From assembly GCA_947370975.1 (NCBI GenBank), contig CANBNG010000020.1:1-64000 (forward strand): DNA of 64,000 nt, in the 5' to 3' direction. A program made the position numbers and the translations under genes. The stretch's first letter is position 1. Each line of letters starts with the position of its first letter. The notes beneath the pieces are model-generated. The model had not been told where the DNA came from and did not search any database. It saw only the letters and a list, made by a program, of their open reading frames with translations. The stretch is from Beijerinckiaceae bacterium. GTDB taxonomy: Bacteria; Pseudomonadota; Alphaproteobacteria; Rhizobiales; Beijerinckiaceae. This document shows, in pieces, positions 43,525 to 51,694 of the stretch.

Positions 43525-43953
43525 TCAGGAAGCCGCAATCTGGTCGAGCGCGGACACGACCGCATCGAAGGTCAGCAAGGTCGAGGCGTGGCGGGCCTTG
43601 TAGTCGCGCACCGGCTCAAGCACGGCCACATCCCCCCATTTGCCCGAAGGCGGGGCGCCATTTTCCTTCAGCATGCGGCGAACCTCGTCACGCAGCGCCC
43701 GCAATTCGTCAGGCGTGGAGCCCACGACATGCTGCGCCATGATCGAGGATGCGGCCTGACCCAGGGCACACGCCTTTACGTCATGCGCGAAATCCGAGAC
43801 CTTTCCATCCTGGACCGAGAGGTCGACCGTGACAGTCGAGCCGCACAGCTTGGAATGGGCTGTTGCACTTGCGTCGGGGTGCTCCAGCCGCCCGAGGCGC
43901 GGAATCTCGCCGGCCAGTTCCAAAATACGCCTATTGTAGATATCGTTGAGCAT
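43525..43953 (-). CDS. IscU/SufU-like iron-sulfur scaffold protein
   Basis: A 142-aa protein of the NifU_N/IscU fold: MLNDIYNRRILELAGEIPRLG, the first Cys in SKLCGSTVTVDL (about 37) and the second Cys in KACALGQAASSIMA (about 62). The third position, His-Cys in IscU, reads RHAST here, so Cys is replaced by Ala while His remains. It may assemble clusters poorly, use other ligands, or act in sulfur transfer. It is linked with yidD on the same strand. Its leader holds CCTCC-N9-GGAGG. Confidence 0.8.
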   Translation of the reverse strand: MLNDIYNRRILELAGEIPRLGRLEHPDASATAHSKLCGSTVTVDLSVQDGKVSDFAHDVKACALGQAASSIMAQHVVGSTPDELRALRDEVRRMLKENGAPPSGKWGDVAVLEPVRDYKARHASTLLTFDAVVSALDQIAAS

Positions 43954-44139
43954 GACGTGACCTGATAGGAAACCTTACCTCCTGTATATAGGGAGGGGAA
44001 CGTCCTGACGAGAGATCGTCAGCCACGTGCGACAACCCGCCCGCGAGCCATAAATAAAAAGCAAAAGCCTCGACTGGTCCAAGCCCTGAACGTCGCCGTA
44101 CAAAATTCTGTCCTGTTTTCTCTTAATTGGAGGCACCAC

Positions 44140-44772
44140 ATGGATGCCGTGGTTAAGCCCTTGCAGTCTCGCATGCCCAAGCCTGCCGTAAGCCCCGTAG
44201 TTGTGCCCTCCCGGCAGGAAGCCGAAGAGGCCGTCCGCACCCTGTTGCGTTGGGCCGGTGATGATCCGTCCCGCGAAGGCCTGCTCGACACGCCCAAGCG
44301 CGTCGTAAAGGCCTATCAGGAATTGTTCGCCGGCTACCGCGAGGATGCCAACGCCCATCTGGAGCGTGTCTTCGAGGAAGTCGAAGGCTATGACGACATG
44401 GTGCTCGTCCGCGATATCAGCTTTGCATCCCATTGCGAGCACCACATGGTGCCCTTCATCGGCAAGGCACATATTGCCTATTATCCGTCAGAAGGCGTGG
44501 TCGGGCTTTCGAAACTCGCCCGCGTGGTCGAGACCTTCGCACGTCGCCTGCAGACGCAGGAGACCATGACCGCCCAGATCACCGACGCGATCGACAGCGT
44601 GCTCAAGCCCCGCGGCATCGCCGTGATGATCGAGGCCGAGCATATGTGCATGTCGATCCGTGGCATCCAGAAACAGGGCGCGTCTACCGTGACCAGCCAG
44701 TTCACCGGCGTCTTCCGCGACGATCCGAGCGAGCAGGTGCGCTTCTACACGCTGCTGCGCGGCTTCAAGTAA
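44140..44772 (+). CDS. folE: GTP cyclohydrolase I
   Basis: A 210-aa enzyme making dihydroneopterin triphosphate from GTP, the first step of folate synthesis. Zinc ligands are Cys in SHCEHHMVPFIG (about 98) and Cys in EAEHMCMSIRG (about 168). The substrate segments PSEGVVGLSKLARVVETFARRLQTQE, GASTVTSQFTG and a C-terminal FYTLLRGF are complete. TTGGAGG stands 7 bases before ATG 44140. Confidence 0.97.
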   Translation: MDAVVKPLQSRMPKPAVSPVVVPSRQEAEEAVRTLLRWAGDDPSREGLLDTPKRVVKAYQELFAGYREDANAHLERVFEEVEGYDDMVLVRDISFASHCEHHMVPFIGKAHIAYYPSEGVVGLSKLARVVETFARRLQTQETMTAQITDAIDSVLKPRGIAVMIEAEHMCMSIRGIQKQGASTVTSQFTGVFRDDPSEQVRFYTLLRGFK

Positions 44773-44874
44773 GCGCCTCGCAAAAGCGGGCCTATCTGGT
44801 TTAAAATCACGCGGGCGTCAGTTTTGGCGTCCGCGTTTTTCTTGCGCGTTTTTCTTGTGCGAAAGGTTCTCCCC

Positions 44875-45288
44875 ATGACGTCCTCCCCCTTCGCCCCGCG
44901 CGGCGCCAAACAGGACATTGAGGAGGGCGACCGCCTCGCGCCGAAGTTCGACCGCGACGGGCTCATCGTCTGCGTCACCACCCAACATCGCACGGGCGAC
45001 ATTCTGATGGTCGCCTATATGAATGCGGAAGCGCTGGCGCTGTCGCTTGAAACCGGCATTGCGCATTACTGGTCGCGCTCGCGCAATGAACTCTGGCGCA
45101 AGGGCGACACCTCCGGCCAGACGCAAACCATTGTCGAAATGCGCACCGATTGCGACCAGGACGCCATTCTCCTCGTCGTCGAGGTCGGCGGCGACGGCAA
45201 GGCCTGCCACACGGGGCGGCGCACCTGTTTCTACCGCAAGGTGACGAAAGCCGACGACGGCGCCCATCTCGTTTTCCGCGAAGACTGA
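44875..45288 (+). CDS. hisI: Phosphoribosyl-AMP cyclohydrolase
   Basis: A 137-aa enzyme opening the adenine ring of PR-AMP, the third step of histidine synthesis. Family residues are AYMNAEALALSLETGIAHYWSRSRNELWRKG and the metal/catalytic RTDCDQDAILLVVE with ACHTGRRTCFYR. It is the monofunctional form without a PR-ATP pyrophosphohydrolase domain, as usual in alphaproteobacteria. It follows folE on the same strand by 100 bases. Confidence 0.96.
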   Translation: MTSSPFAPRGAKQDIEEGDRLAPKFDRDGLIVCVTTQHRTGDILMVAYMNAEALALSLETGIAHYWSRSRNELWRKGDTSGQTQTIVEMRTDCDQDAILLVVEVGGDGKACHTGRRTCFYRKVTKADDGAHLVFRED

Positions 45289-45395
45289 GCCCATCTTAAG
45301 GGTCTCGACATAATCGCCGCGCATCCTCTTCCCATGCAGAAGCATGGAACACTGCGCCCAAGTTGCGGGTTCAGTCTTCGAGGAGACCTCGAACG

Positions 45396-46418
45396 ATGCT
45401 GTCCTTCACGCGCAAGACTTTCGACAAGACGGAGGGCAGCGGCGCTGCCTGGGGTTTCGATGAACCGCCGCACCGCCGACCTATTGTCGGGTTGGCGCTG
45501 GGCGCAGGCGCGGCGCGCGGCTGGTCGCATATCGGCGTCTTGCGCGAACTGACAGCGCAAGGATTGAAGCCGGATATCGTGGCGGGCACATCCATCGGCG
45601 CCGTCGTCGGGGGGTGTTTTGTCGGCGGCCAGCTCGACGCGCTCGAGACTTTCGCGCGCTCGCTGAGCCGCAGGCGCATTTTCGGGCTGATGGATGTGTC
45701 CTTCTCGGGCAGCGGACTCATTGGCGGCACAAAGCTGAAAAACCTGCTCGACGAGGCGCTGGGCGACGGATTGATCGAAGATCTCCCCACCGGCTTTGCG
45801 GCTGTTGCAACCGAAATGGGCTCGGGCCATGAAGTCTGGCTAACGCGCGGCCAAGTGGTTCAGGCGCTGCGCGCGTCCTATGCCCTGCCCGGCATTTTCG
45901 AGCCGGTGCGCGTGGCCGAGCGCTGGCTGTTTGATGGCGCGCTCGTCAATCCGGTACCTGTCACCGTTTGCCGCGCGCTGGGCGCCGAACTCGTCATCGC
46001 TGTGAACATCATTTCCGATACATTGTTTCGCGGCACGGTCATCAATGACCAGATCATGCTCGACCGCACGCTGCAATCCATCGGCGCACAGGCGGGCGGC
46101 CCCTCGGAGGCGCCCGAAGCCGCAGGCTTTCACACCGGCATGCGCGGGCGCTCCACGAGCTTGCGGCGCGCGCCCGGCATTGCAGCCGCGATGATGGATG
46201 CGTTCAACATTACGCAAGATCGCATCGCCCGCTCGCGGCTGGCCGGCGATCCGCCCGACGTGATGATTTCAGCGCGACTTGGCAAAGTGGGATTGTTCGA
46301 TTTCCACCGTGCCGATGAACTCATCGCCATGGGCCGCGAGGCCGCACGCCGCGCGCTGGCCGACATTGCCGAACATATCAAACTCATGCCCGTGGGCGGC
46401 GATGTCTCGGCTTTGTAA
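45396..46418 (+). CDS. Patatin-like phospholipase
   Basis: A 340-aa Ser-Asp dyad lipase. The oxyanion loop is GLALGAGAARGWSHIGVL (GxGxxRG, about 33-44), the nucleophile elbow is AGTSIGAVVGG (Ser about 70) and the Asp is in LFDGALVNPVP (DGA, about 180). The C-terminal third is typical of the YchK/RssA-like bacterial subgroup. No signal peptide, so it is probably cytoplasmic or membrane-peripheral. GAGGAG precedes ATG 45396. Confidence 0.92.
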   Translation: MLSFTRKTFDKTEGSGAAWGFDEPPHRRPIVGLALGAGAARGWSHIGVLRELTAQGLKPDIVAGTSIGAVVGGCFVGGQLDALETFARSLSRRRIFGLMDVSFSGSGLIGGTKLKNLLDEALGDGLIEDLPTGFAAVATEMGSGHEVWLTRGQVVQALRASYALPGIFEPVRVAERWLFDGALVNPVPVTVCRALGAELVIAVNIISDTLFRGTVINDQIMLDRTLQSIGAQAGGPSEAPEAAGFHTGMRGRSTSLRRAPGIAAAMMDAFNITQDRIARSRLAGDPPDVMISARLGKVGLFDFHRADELIAMGREAARRALADIAEHIKLMPVGGDVSAL

Positions 46419-46421
46419 GGC

Positions 46422-46853
46422 TCACGCCGTCGCGATGTAATCTTTCAGCGCGCGCTGCTCGGCCTCAAATTCCTCGAGCCTGTGCTTGACCACGTCGCCG
46501 ATCGACACAAGGCCGACGAGCGAACCCTCTTCAACCACCGGCACATGGCGGAAACGGCCCGATGTCATGTGCTGCATGAGGCTGTTGATCGTTGTCTTCT
46601 CGGTCGCGGTCACAACACGCTCGGTCATGTGCAGCGCGACCATATCATCAAGCGCGACAGCGCCTTTTTCTGCGATGGCATGGACGAGATCACGCTCGGA
46701 AATAATGCCGAGCACTTGGCTGACGCCACTGCTCACCACCACCGCGCCGATGCCTTTCGTCGAGAGAAGAAGCGCGACCTCATGGAGCGTCTGCTCCGGC
46801 GCGACGGTCACAACCGCACGGCCCTTCATTGTCAGAATGCGCGAGACCGTCAT
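46422..46853 (-). CDS. CBS-pair domain protein
   Basis: A 143-aa protein with two CBS motifs. The first is VTVAPEQTLHEVALLLSTKGIGAVVVSS...VLGIISERDLVHAIAEKG (about 16-65), the second VVTATEKTTINSLMQHMTSGRFRHVPVVEEGSLVGLVSIGDVVKHRLEE (about 78-128). Such single-pair proteins bind adenine nucleotides and regulate partners. It lies 3 bases from the convergent patatin gene end, which tells nothing of its partner. Confidence 0.92.
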   Translation of the reverse strand: MTVSRILTMKGRAVVTVAPEQTLHEVALLLSTKGIGAVVVSSGVSQVLGIISERDLVHAIAEKGAVALDDMVALHMTERVVTATEKTTINSLMQHMTSGRFRHVPVVEEGSLVGLVSIGDVVKHRLEEFEAEQRALKDYIATA

Positions 46854-46936
46854 GCCCAGATCCTCCCGCTGCGGCTTTTAGCCATGCCGAAGGATGATCC
46901 GGATGTCGTTTGGCCGCAAGGGTTTGATGACGGGTT

Positions 46937-47770
46937 TCACATGCGCCTTTCGGCGTCTCCGGGCCAAACTTCGCCCGACAAATCCGGAGTTTTGGGATCG
47001 AAGGCGGAAAAGAACAGAAGCCCGGCCAGAAAGCCCCCGACATGGGCCTCCCAGGCGATGCCGGAATCGGTAAGGCCCAAAGGCTGCGCTGCAACCCCGA
47101 AGCCGAAGTTCATGATGAACCAGAAGATGATGAAGGTCAGGACGCGCCGGTCTCGCAAGGCCTGTCCCAAAGGCAGCGCGCGCAGGTGATAGGCACGCGC
47201 ATCGTCAGGCCGCAGCGCCAGCGCAAGCCCGAGCGGCGCGCCGGGCTGGAACACGAAACGCAAGGCTGCCCCCATGGCCCCCGAGACCGCCGCCGAAGCG
47301 CCGATGATCGGCAGGCAATCATAGGCATGAAATGCATAATGCGCGGCCGCCCCCGCCAGCGCCGTGGCGACAAACAACGCCATGAAACGCGAGCTGCCGA
47401 AGCGCCGCGCAACCGGCGCGCCAAAGGCCACAAGCCAGACCGAGTTGAGCCCGATATGCGCCCAGTCTGCATGGAGAAAGGCATAGGTGAGCAAGGTCCA
47501 GACGTGAAACAGGCCATCGCCGAAGAAGAAGGTTGCAAAATCGATGGCATGGCCGCCCTGCAGGGCAATCTCGCGCAAGACTGCGGCAACCCCTGCCGCA
47601 TCGAATTGCGCGGTCAGGCGCGCGGGCACGAAAGCCAGCGCCGAGACGAGCTCGAGATCGGTTTCAACATCCAGCAGATAGACGCGCAGGACATGAAGCG
47701 CGCCCATGATCGCGACGAGCCAGACAATGACGCCCGGCACGTTGAAGACGCGTTCTTGTGATTTGGTCAA
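46937..47770 (-). CDS. Rhomboid-family intramembrane serine protease
   Basis: A 277-aa membrane protein with six or seven helices. Hallmarks are the H-x-x-x-N-like HADWAHIGLNSVWLVAFGAPVARRFG (about 120-145), the serine motif IIGASAAVSGAMGA (about 160-172) and the catalytic His in EAHVGGFLAGLLFF (about 243). The usual GASG is GASA here, but Ser and His are retained. The start is TTG 47770 with GAGG upstream; no ATG is in a sensible place. Confidence 0.85.
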   Translation of the reverse strand: MTKSQERVFNVPGVIVWLVAIMGALHVLRVYLLDVETDLELVSALAFVPARLTAQFDAAGVAAVLREIALQGGHAIDFATFFFGDGLFHVWTLLTYAFLHADWAHIGLNSVWLVAFGAPVARRFGSSRFMALFVATALAGAAAHYAFHAYDCLPIIGASAAVSGAMGAALRFVFQPGAPLGLALALRPDDARAYHLRALPLGQALRDRRVLTFIIFWFIMNFGFGVAAQPLGLTDSGIAWEAHVGGFLAGLLFFSAFDPKTPDLSGEVWPGDAERRM

Positions 47771-47967
47771 ATCTCGTCCTCAAAGCCGGGCTGCGCCGCA
47801 CACTATGCGGGGCCACCTCTTTCGAAATAAACGTCACTGCGAAAATCGCAAGCCATGTCCTTCCATGGACCATGATCGCACAGAATGCCGCTGCGGCAGC
47901 GCACAACCAGTAAGTCGTCCTTAACGCGCAAGACCTAAGCTTGGCCACGCAACAGCCAAGGAAAGCC

Positions 47968-48597
47968 ATGCCATATCGGAGCGCCTTGCGGTCGGAAGCC
48001 CTGCCGCTCCTGCGCGCGCAGGGTGACGAAAGGCGTCGGCACCATCGCGTCGCCCTCTCGCTGCTTGGCCGCTACATGCTTGCCAACCGGCATGAATTTC
48101 CCTGCCAGACACGCGATATGTCTCCGGGCGGGGTCGCGCTTTTTGCGCCTACCTGCGGGGATGTCGGCGAGCGCGTCGTGCTTTACCTCGACCGCATGGG
48201 ACGGATTGAAGGCCATATTGCCCGCCCCTTGCCCAATGGTTTCGCCATGGCCTTCAGCGTGCCGACGCTCAAGCGCGAGCGTCTGGCCGAACACTTGACC
48301 TGGATTGCCAACCGCACGACGCTCGGCCTCAACGAAGATCGCGATAATGAGCGCACCGAAATCCTGGCCAAGAGCACGCTGCTGCGCCTGACAACCGGCG
48401 CGGAAATCGAGGCGCAGATTATTGACGTCTCGCTGTCGGGACTTGCGGTACGCCACGAAGCCCCACCGCCGATTGGTACGCGCCTTGTGGCCGGCCGGAC
48501 GCCGGGACGCGTCGTGCGGCATCTTGAAAACGGCATGGCGATTGAATTTCTCGGCCCAGTGACGCGGCTCTGGCCGACGGGCCGGATCGACTTCTAG
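47968..48597 (+). CDS. Tandem PilZ domain protein
   Basis: A 209-aa protein. The first PilZ domain has the c-di-GMP residues ERRRHHRVAL (about 22) and TRDMSPGGVAL (about 47). The second, from about residue 110, has KSTLLRLTTGAEIEAQIIDVSLSGLAVRHEA but lacks an RxxxR, so only the first is expected to bind ligand and the second may dimerise. AAGGAAA precedes ATG 47968. Its stop codon shares CTAG with the convergent gene's stop. Confidence 0.85.
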   Translation: MPYRSALRSEALPLLRAQGDERRRHHRVALSLLGRYMLANRHEFPCQTRDMSPGGVALFAPTCGDVGERVVLYLDRMGRIEGHIARPLPNGFAMAFSVPTLKRERLAEHLTWIANRTTLGLNEDRDNERTEILAKSTLLRLTTGAEIEAQIIDVSLSGLAVRHEAPPPIGTRLVAGRTPGRVVRHLENGMAIEFLGPVTRLWPTGRIDF

Positions 48598-49124
48598 CCG
48601 ACCGGCTTCAGCTCGCGGGCAAAGCGCTGCCAATTGGCGACATAGCGTTCCGCCGAGCGCCTGAGCCCGTCAATTGCTGCCTCGTCAAGCGTGCGCACGA
48701 CCTTGGCCGGGCTGCCGACAATCAGCGAATTGTCCGGAAATTCCTTGCCCTCTGTGACAAGCGCATTGGCGCCAATCAGGCAGTTCTTGCCGATGCGGGC
48801 GCGATTGAGAATCGTCGCGCCCATGCCCACCAGCGAATTGTCGCCGATGATGCAGCCATGCAGGATCGCGCGATGGCCGATGGTGCAATCTTCCCCGATC
48901 TCCAGCGGGCAGCCGGGATCGGTGTGCATGATCGTGCCTTCCTGGACGTTGGAGCGCGCGCCGATCGTGATCCATTCATTATCGCCGCGCAGCACAGAGC
49001 CGAACCAGATGCCGACATCCTCACCAAGCCGCACGCGGCCAATCAGCACCGCATCGGGCGCCACCCAGAAACGGCCCTGCGGCGGCAGGTCGGGCGTTAC
49101 ATCGCCCAGAGCATAGATCGGCAT
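48594..49124 (-). CDS. Gamma-carbonic anhydrase family protein
   Basis: A 176-aa left-handed beta-helix built of hexapeptide repeats, likely a trimer. Metal His residues are in IMHTDPGCPLEIG (about 67), TIGHRAILHGC (about 84 and 89), and the loop is followed by IIGDNSLVGMGATILNRARIGKNCLIGANALVTEG. This is the YrdA/PaaY-like subgroup; CO2 hydration is possible but often weak. It probably forms an operon with the DUF3126 gene upstream (22-base gap). Confidence 0.9.
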   Translation of the reverse strand: MPIYALGDVTPDLPPQGRFWVAPDAVLIGRVRLGEDVGIWFGSVLRGDNEWITIGARSNVQEGTIMHTDPGCPLEIGEDCTIGHRAILHGCIIGDNSLVGMGATILNRARIGKNCLIGANALVTEGKEFPDNSLIVGSPAKVVRTLDEAAIDGLRRSAERYVANWQRFARELKPVG

Positions 49125-49146
49125 GTGCGGCCTCCAGGTGACGTCT

Positions 49147-49542
49147 TCAGAAATCCTCGATGTCGAAATCGAGGATCGCCATTTGCAGCGTGTAGGACTT
49201 GCACTTGGGATCGTCGGCGGAAATCACGCCGAGGAAATCCTCGCCGCAATTCAGCTCGACGGAATCGGTCTTTTTGCCGCGCGGGACGATCTTGAGCTTT
49301 TCGTTCTCGAACGCCTTGCGCAGATAATCCTGCAAGACTTCGCGTCCAACCGGGATCTTCATGTCGAAGGCAAAGGAACGGTCGCCGTCCTCGTCATCGA
49401 CTTCGATACCGCCGATCTTGCTCTCGCCAAGATGCACATCCGCCGCATCCGTGTTGCGGGGATTCATCACGACCTTGATCGTCTCATTGCCGAAGGTTTG
49501 GCGCAGGAAGGCCTGCAGCTTGCGCAATTCGGTCTTGTCCAA
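49147..49542 (-). CDS. DUF3126 protein, tandem duplicated
   Basis: A 131-aa protein. DUF3126 is usually about 70 aa: KLQ-x-YLR-x-TF, PK-x-DSAEVY-x-GEEFIGV, DEDG-x-SY-x-QMAILD. Here residues 1-65 (ELRKLQAFLRQTFGN ... DDEDGDRSFAFDMKI) and 66-131 (VLQDYLRKAFEN ... TDSVELNCGEDFLGVI ... YTLQMAILDFDI) are two divergent copies in line. Function unknown. TTG 49542 has GGAG at 7 bases; no ATG is available. Confidence 0.8.
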   Translation of the reverse strand: MDKTELRKLQAFLRQTFGNETIKVVMNPRNTDAADVHLGESKIGGIEVDDEDGDRSFAFDMKIPVGREVLQDYLRKAFENEKLKIVPRGKKTDSVELNCGEDFLGVISADDPKCKSYTLQMAILDFDIEDF

Positions 49543-49638
49543 GGCGATCTCCGCTCAGTTTCAAAAACATGTGGCCCAACCGGCCCGAAGGGGGCTGCCT
49601 TGCCAGAAAAGCCCGTGCGCCGCAAGGCGCGCGTCAGC

Positions 49639-50466
49639 TCAGCTCTCGGACTTCTCGGCGAGAATCTGGTCCATGCCGCGCGCGGGCTCGGCGCAACCGG
49701 CCTCGCCGACGACACGCGCCGGAACCCCCGCCACCGTCTTGTTATGGGGCACCGCCGCCAGCACGACAGAGCCTGCCGCAACACGCGCGCAATAACCGAC
49801 TTCGATATTGCCAAGAATTTTCGCGCCCGCGCCGATCAGGACGCCACGGCGAATCTTGGGATGGCGGTCGCCGCGCTCCTTGCCCGTGCCCCCCAGCGTC
49901 ACATCCTGCAACAGCGAGACATCGTCCTCGATCTCGGCGGTCGAGCCGACAACCAGCCCCGTCGCATGGTCGAGAAAAATGCCCTTGCCGATGCGCGCGG
50001 CCGGGTGAATGTCGGTCTGGAAGACCTCCGAGGAGCGGCTTTGAAGGTAGAGCGCGAAATCCTTGCGGCCGCGGCTCCACATCCAATGAGCAAGGCGATG
50101 GGTCTGGATCGCGTGGAAGCCCTTGAAATAAAGCACGGCCTCAATCAGCCGCGTGCAGGCCGGGTCGCGGTCGGCAACCGCCAGAATATCGGCGCGGATG
50201 GCCTCGCCGATGGCGGGATCCTCGGCGACAGCCTGCATGAAATGATGGCGGATGAGATCGCCCGGCAGCGCCGGATGGTCGAGGCGCGCGGCAATGCGAT
50301 GGGCGACAATATCCTCGATGCTCACCAGATTGAGGATGGAGCCCAGAATGAAACCGGCGAGCTCGGGTTCACGGCTGACAGCCTCGTCCGCTTCCGCACG
50401 CATGCGGATGAAGATCGGGTCGTTGGGCCCCCACGAGACCATTTCGGCCGGATGCGCCTGCGCCAT
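49639..50466 (-). CDS. cysE: Serine O-acetyltransferase
   Basis: A 275-aa enzyme acetylating serine in cysteine synthesis. An N-terminal helical domain is followed by AVLYFKGFHAIQTHRLAHWMW. The hexapeptide helix is DIHPAARIGKGIFLDHATGLVVGSTAEIEDDVSLLQDVTLGGTGKERGDRHPKI, with catalytic Asp/His, and the acetyl-CoA end is VPHNKTVAGVPARVV. The C-terminal tail ends in EKSES and lacks the final Ile typical of cysteine synthase complex partners, so complex formation with CysK is uncertain. Confidence 0.95.
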   Translation of the reverse strand: MAQAHPAEMVSWGPNDPIFIRMRAEADEAVSREPELAGFILGSILNLVSIEDIVAHRIAARLDHPALPGDLIRHHFMQAVAEDPAIGEAIRADILAVADRDPACTRLIEAVLYFKGFHAIQTHRLAHWMWSRGRKDFALYLQSRSSEVFQTDIHPAARIGKGIFLDHATGLVVGSTAEIEDDVSLLQDVTLGGTGKERGDRHPKIRRGVLIGAGAKILGNIEVGYCARVAAGSVVLAAVPHNKTVAGVPARVVGEAGCAEPARGMDQILAEKSES

Positions 50467-50530
50467 TTAAAGAAACTCCTCCACGCGCATTCTTCTACCA
50501 CGCACGGCGGCCAGAGAGCGAGCCTGACCG

Positions 50531-51298
50531 TTACGGCCGCTCCTTGAGGAAGGCCAGCACGCCTTCCTTGTAGACCTTGTCACCCACCGCCAGATTGTGG
50601 TCGCGGCCGGGAATATCGAGGGCGCGCGCATCCGGAATCATGGCAGCAACCCGGTGCGGATCGCCCGCCACATCGTCCTTCGTGCCGATGGCGATCAGCA
50701 CGGGCACGTGGATGGCGCCGGCCTCCTCCAGCGTCAATGTCTGGCGGGAGCCACGAATGCAGGCGGCAAGCGCCCGCAGGTCGCTTTTGGTCTGTTCGGC
50801 AAAGGCGCGGAACATGCGCTGCATGGGGTCCGTGAGGCTCTCGAGCGCGGGCGCGTCCATCGCGTCGGCAATCCCGAGCGGCAGGCCAAGACCATCGACG
50901 AGATGATGCCCCAGCCCGCCGAGAATGGCGGAGCGCACATGACCGGGATGGCGGAGCGCGAGCCAGGCGGTGATCCGCGCGCCCATGGAATAACCCATGA
51001 CATCGATGCGCCCGAGCTCGAGATGATCGATGAGCGCGCGCGCGTCCTCGGCCATGGTCGCGGTGTGGTAGGCCTCCGGCTCATAGAGCTTCTCGCTCTG
51101 GCCATGGCCGCGATTGTCGAGCGCGATGACGCGCCGCCCCGCATGAGTCAGCGTCTTGACCCAGAGCGTATTGACCCAATTGACCGCATGGTTCGAGGCA
51201 AAGCCATGAATGAGCAGAATGGGTTCGCCGAGGTCAGGCCCGGTCGGGGGATGGTCGATATAGGCGATGCGGACGCCGGCCGAGGAAAAATGGTGCAT
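50531..51298 (-). CDS. Alpha/beta hydrolase
   Basis: A 255-aa hydrolase fold: oxyanion LLIHGFASNHAVNW (about 27), ALDNRGHGQSEKL (about 62), nucleophile VMGYSMGARITAW (Ser about 102), Asp near LIAIGTKDDVAGD (about 210) and His in GRDHNLAVG (about 236). The substrate, probably an ester or lactone, is not deducible. It is a single gene opposite to the zinc-finger gene. Confidence 0.88.
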   Translation of the reverse strand: MHHFSSAGVRIAYIDHPPTGPDLGEPILLIHGFASNHAVNWVNTLWVKTLTHAGRRVIALDNRGHGQSEKLYEPEAYHTATMAEDARALIDHLELGRIDVMGYSMGARITAWLALRHPGHVRSAILGGLGHHLVDGLGLPLGIADAMDAPALESLTDPMQRMFRAFAEQTKSDLRALAACIRGSRQTLTLEEAGAIHVPVLIAIGTKDDVAGDPHRVAAMIPDARALDIPGRDHNLAVGDKVYKEGVLAFLKERP

Positions 51299-51445
51299 GG
51301 ACGCCCCGTGAAGACAGTCGCGGGACCATATAGGAAAGCCCCCGCGCCGGTGAAGGCCCGTTTTTGGGCCTACCCAAAACCGCGAGCCTCGCTTATGGTG
51401 CGGCCCGTTCGAGAATGACCCCTGCCCATGACGGGATTATCTGCA

Positions 51446-51694
51446 ATGGCTGAACATTCCACGCCGCATTTCCACAACCAGCCGGGTGTCCCGGTCGTTC
51501 GTGTGGGAGCGAAGGAATTCATGTGCATTGGCGCGCTGCCGCCCTTCGATCATCCCCATATTTTCATCGATATGGGCCATGAGAGCGAGGCGGTCTGCCC
51601 CTATTGCTCGACGCTCTACAAATTTGACGCGGCCCTGCACGGCCATGCCGACCCGGCGGCCTGCGAATGGAAGACGGACCAGGCGGCCGCCTGA
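51446..51694 (+). CDS. Zinc-finger CHCC domain protein (NDUFS6-like)
   Basis: An 82-aa protein. VRVGAKEFMCIGALPPFDHPHIFIDMGHESEAVCPYCSTLYKF has the C-x8-H...C-x2-C zinc ligands of the CHCC family, which includes the complex I accessory subunit NDUFS6/NUMM and is widespread in alphaproteobacteria. It is perhaps a complex I assembly or accessory factor. An upstream ATG at 51428 is also possible. Its last 28 bases overlap the next gene. Confidence 0.85.
   Translation: MAEHSTPHFHNQPGVPVVRVGAKEFMCIGALPPFDHPHIFIDMGHESEAVCPYCSTLYKFDAALHGHADPAACEWKTDQAAA

Noticed and set aside
49123..50547. 474-codon plus-strand frame
   Set aside because: Spans the antisense of two or three genes (DUF3126, cysE), crossing their boundaries; not plausible.
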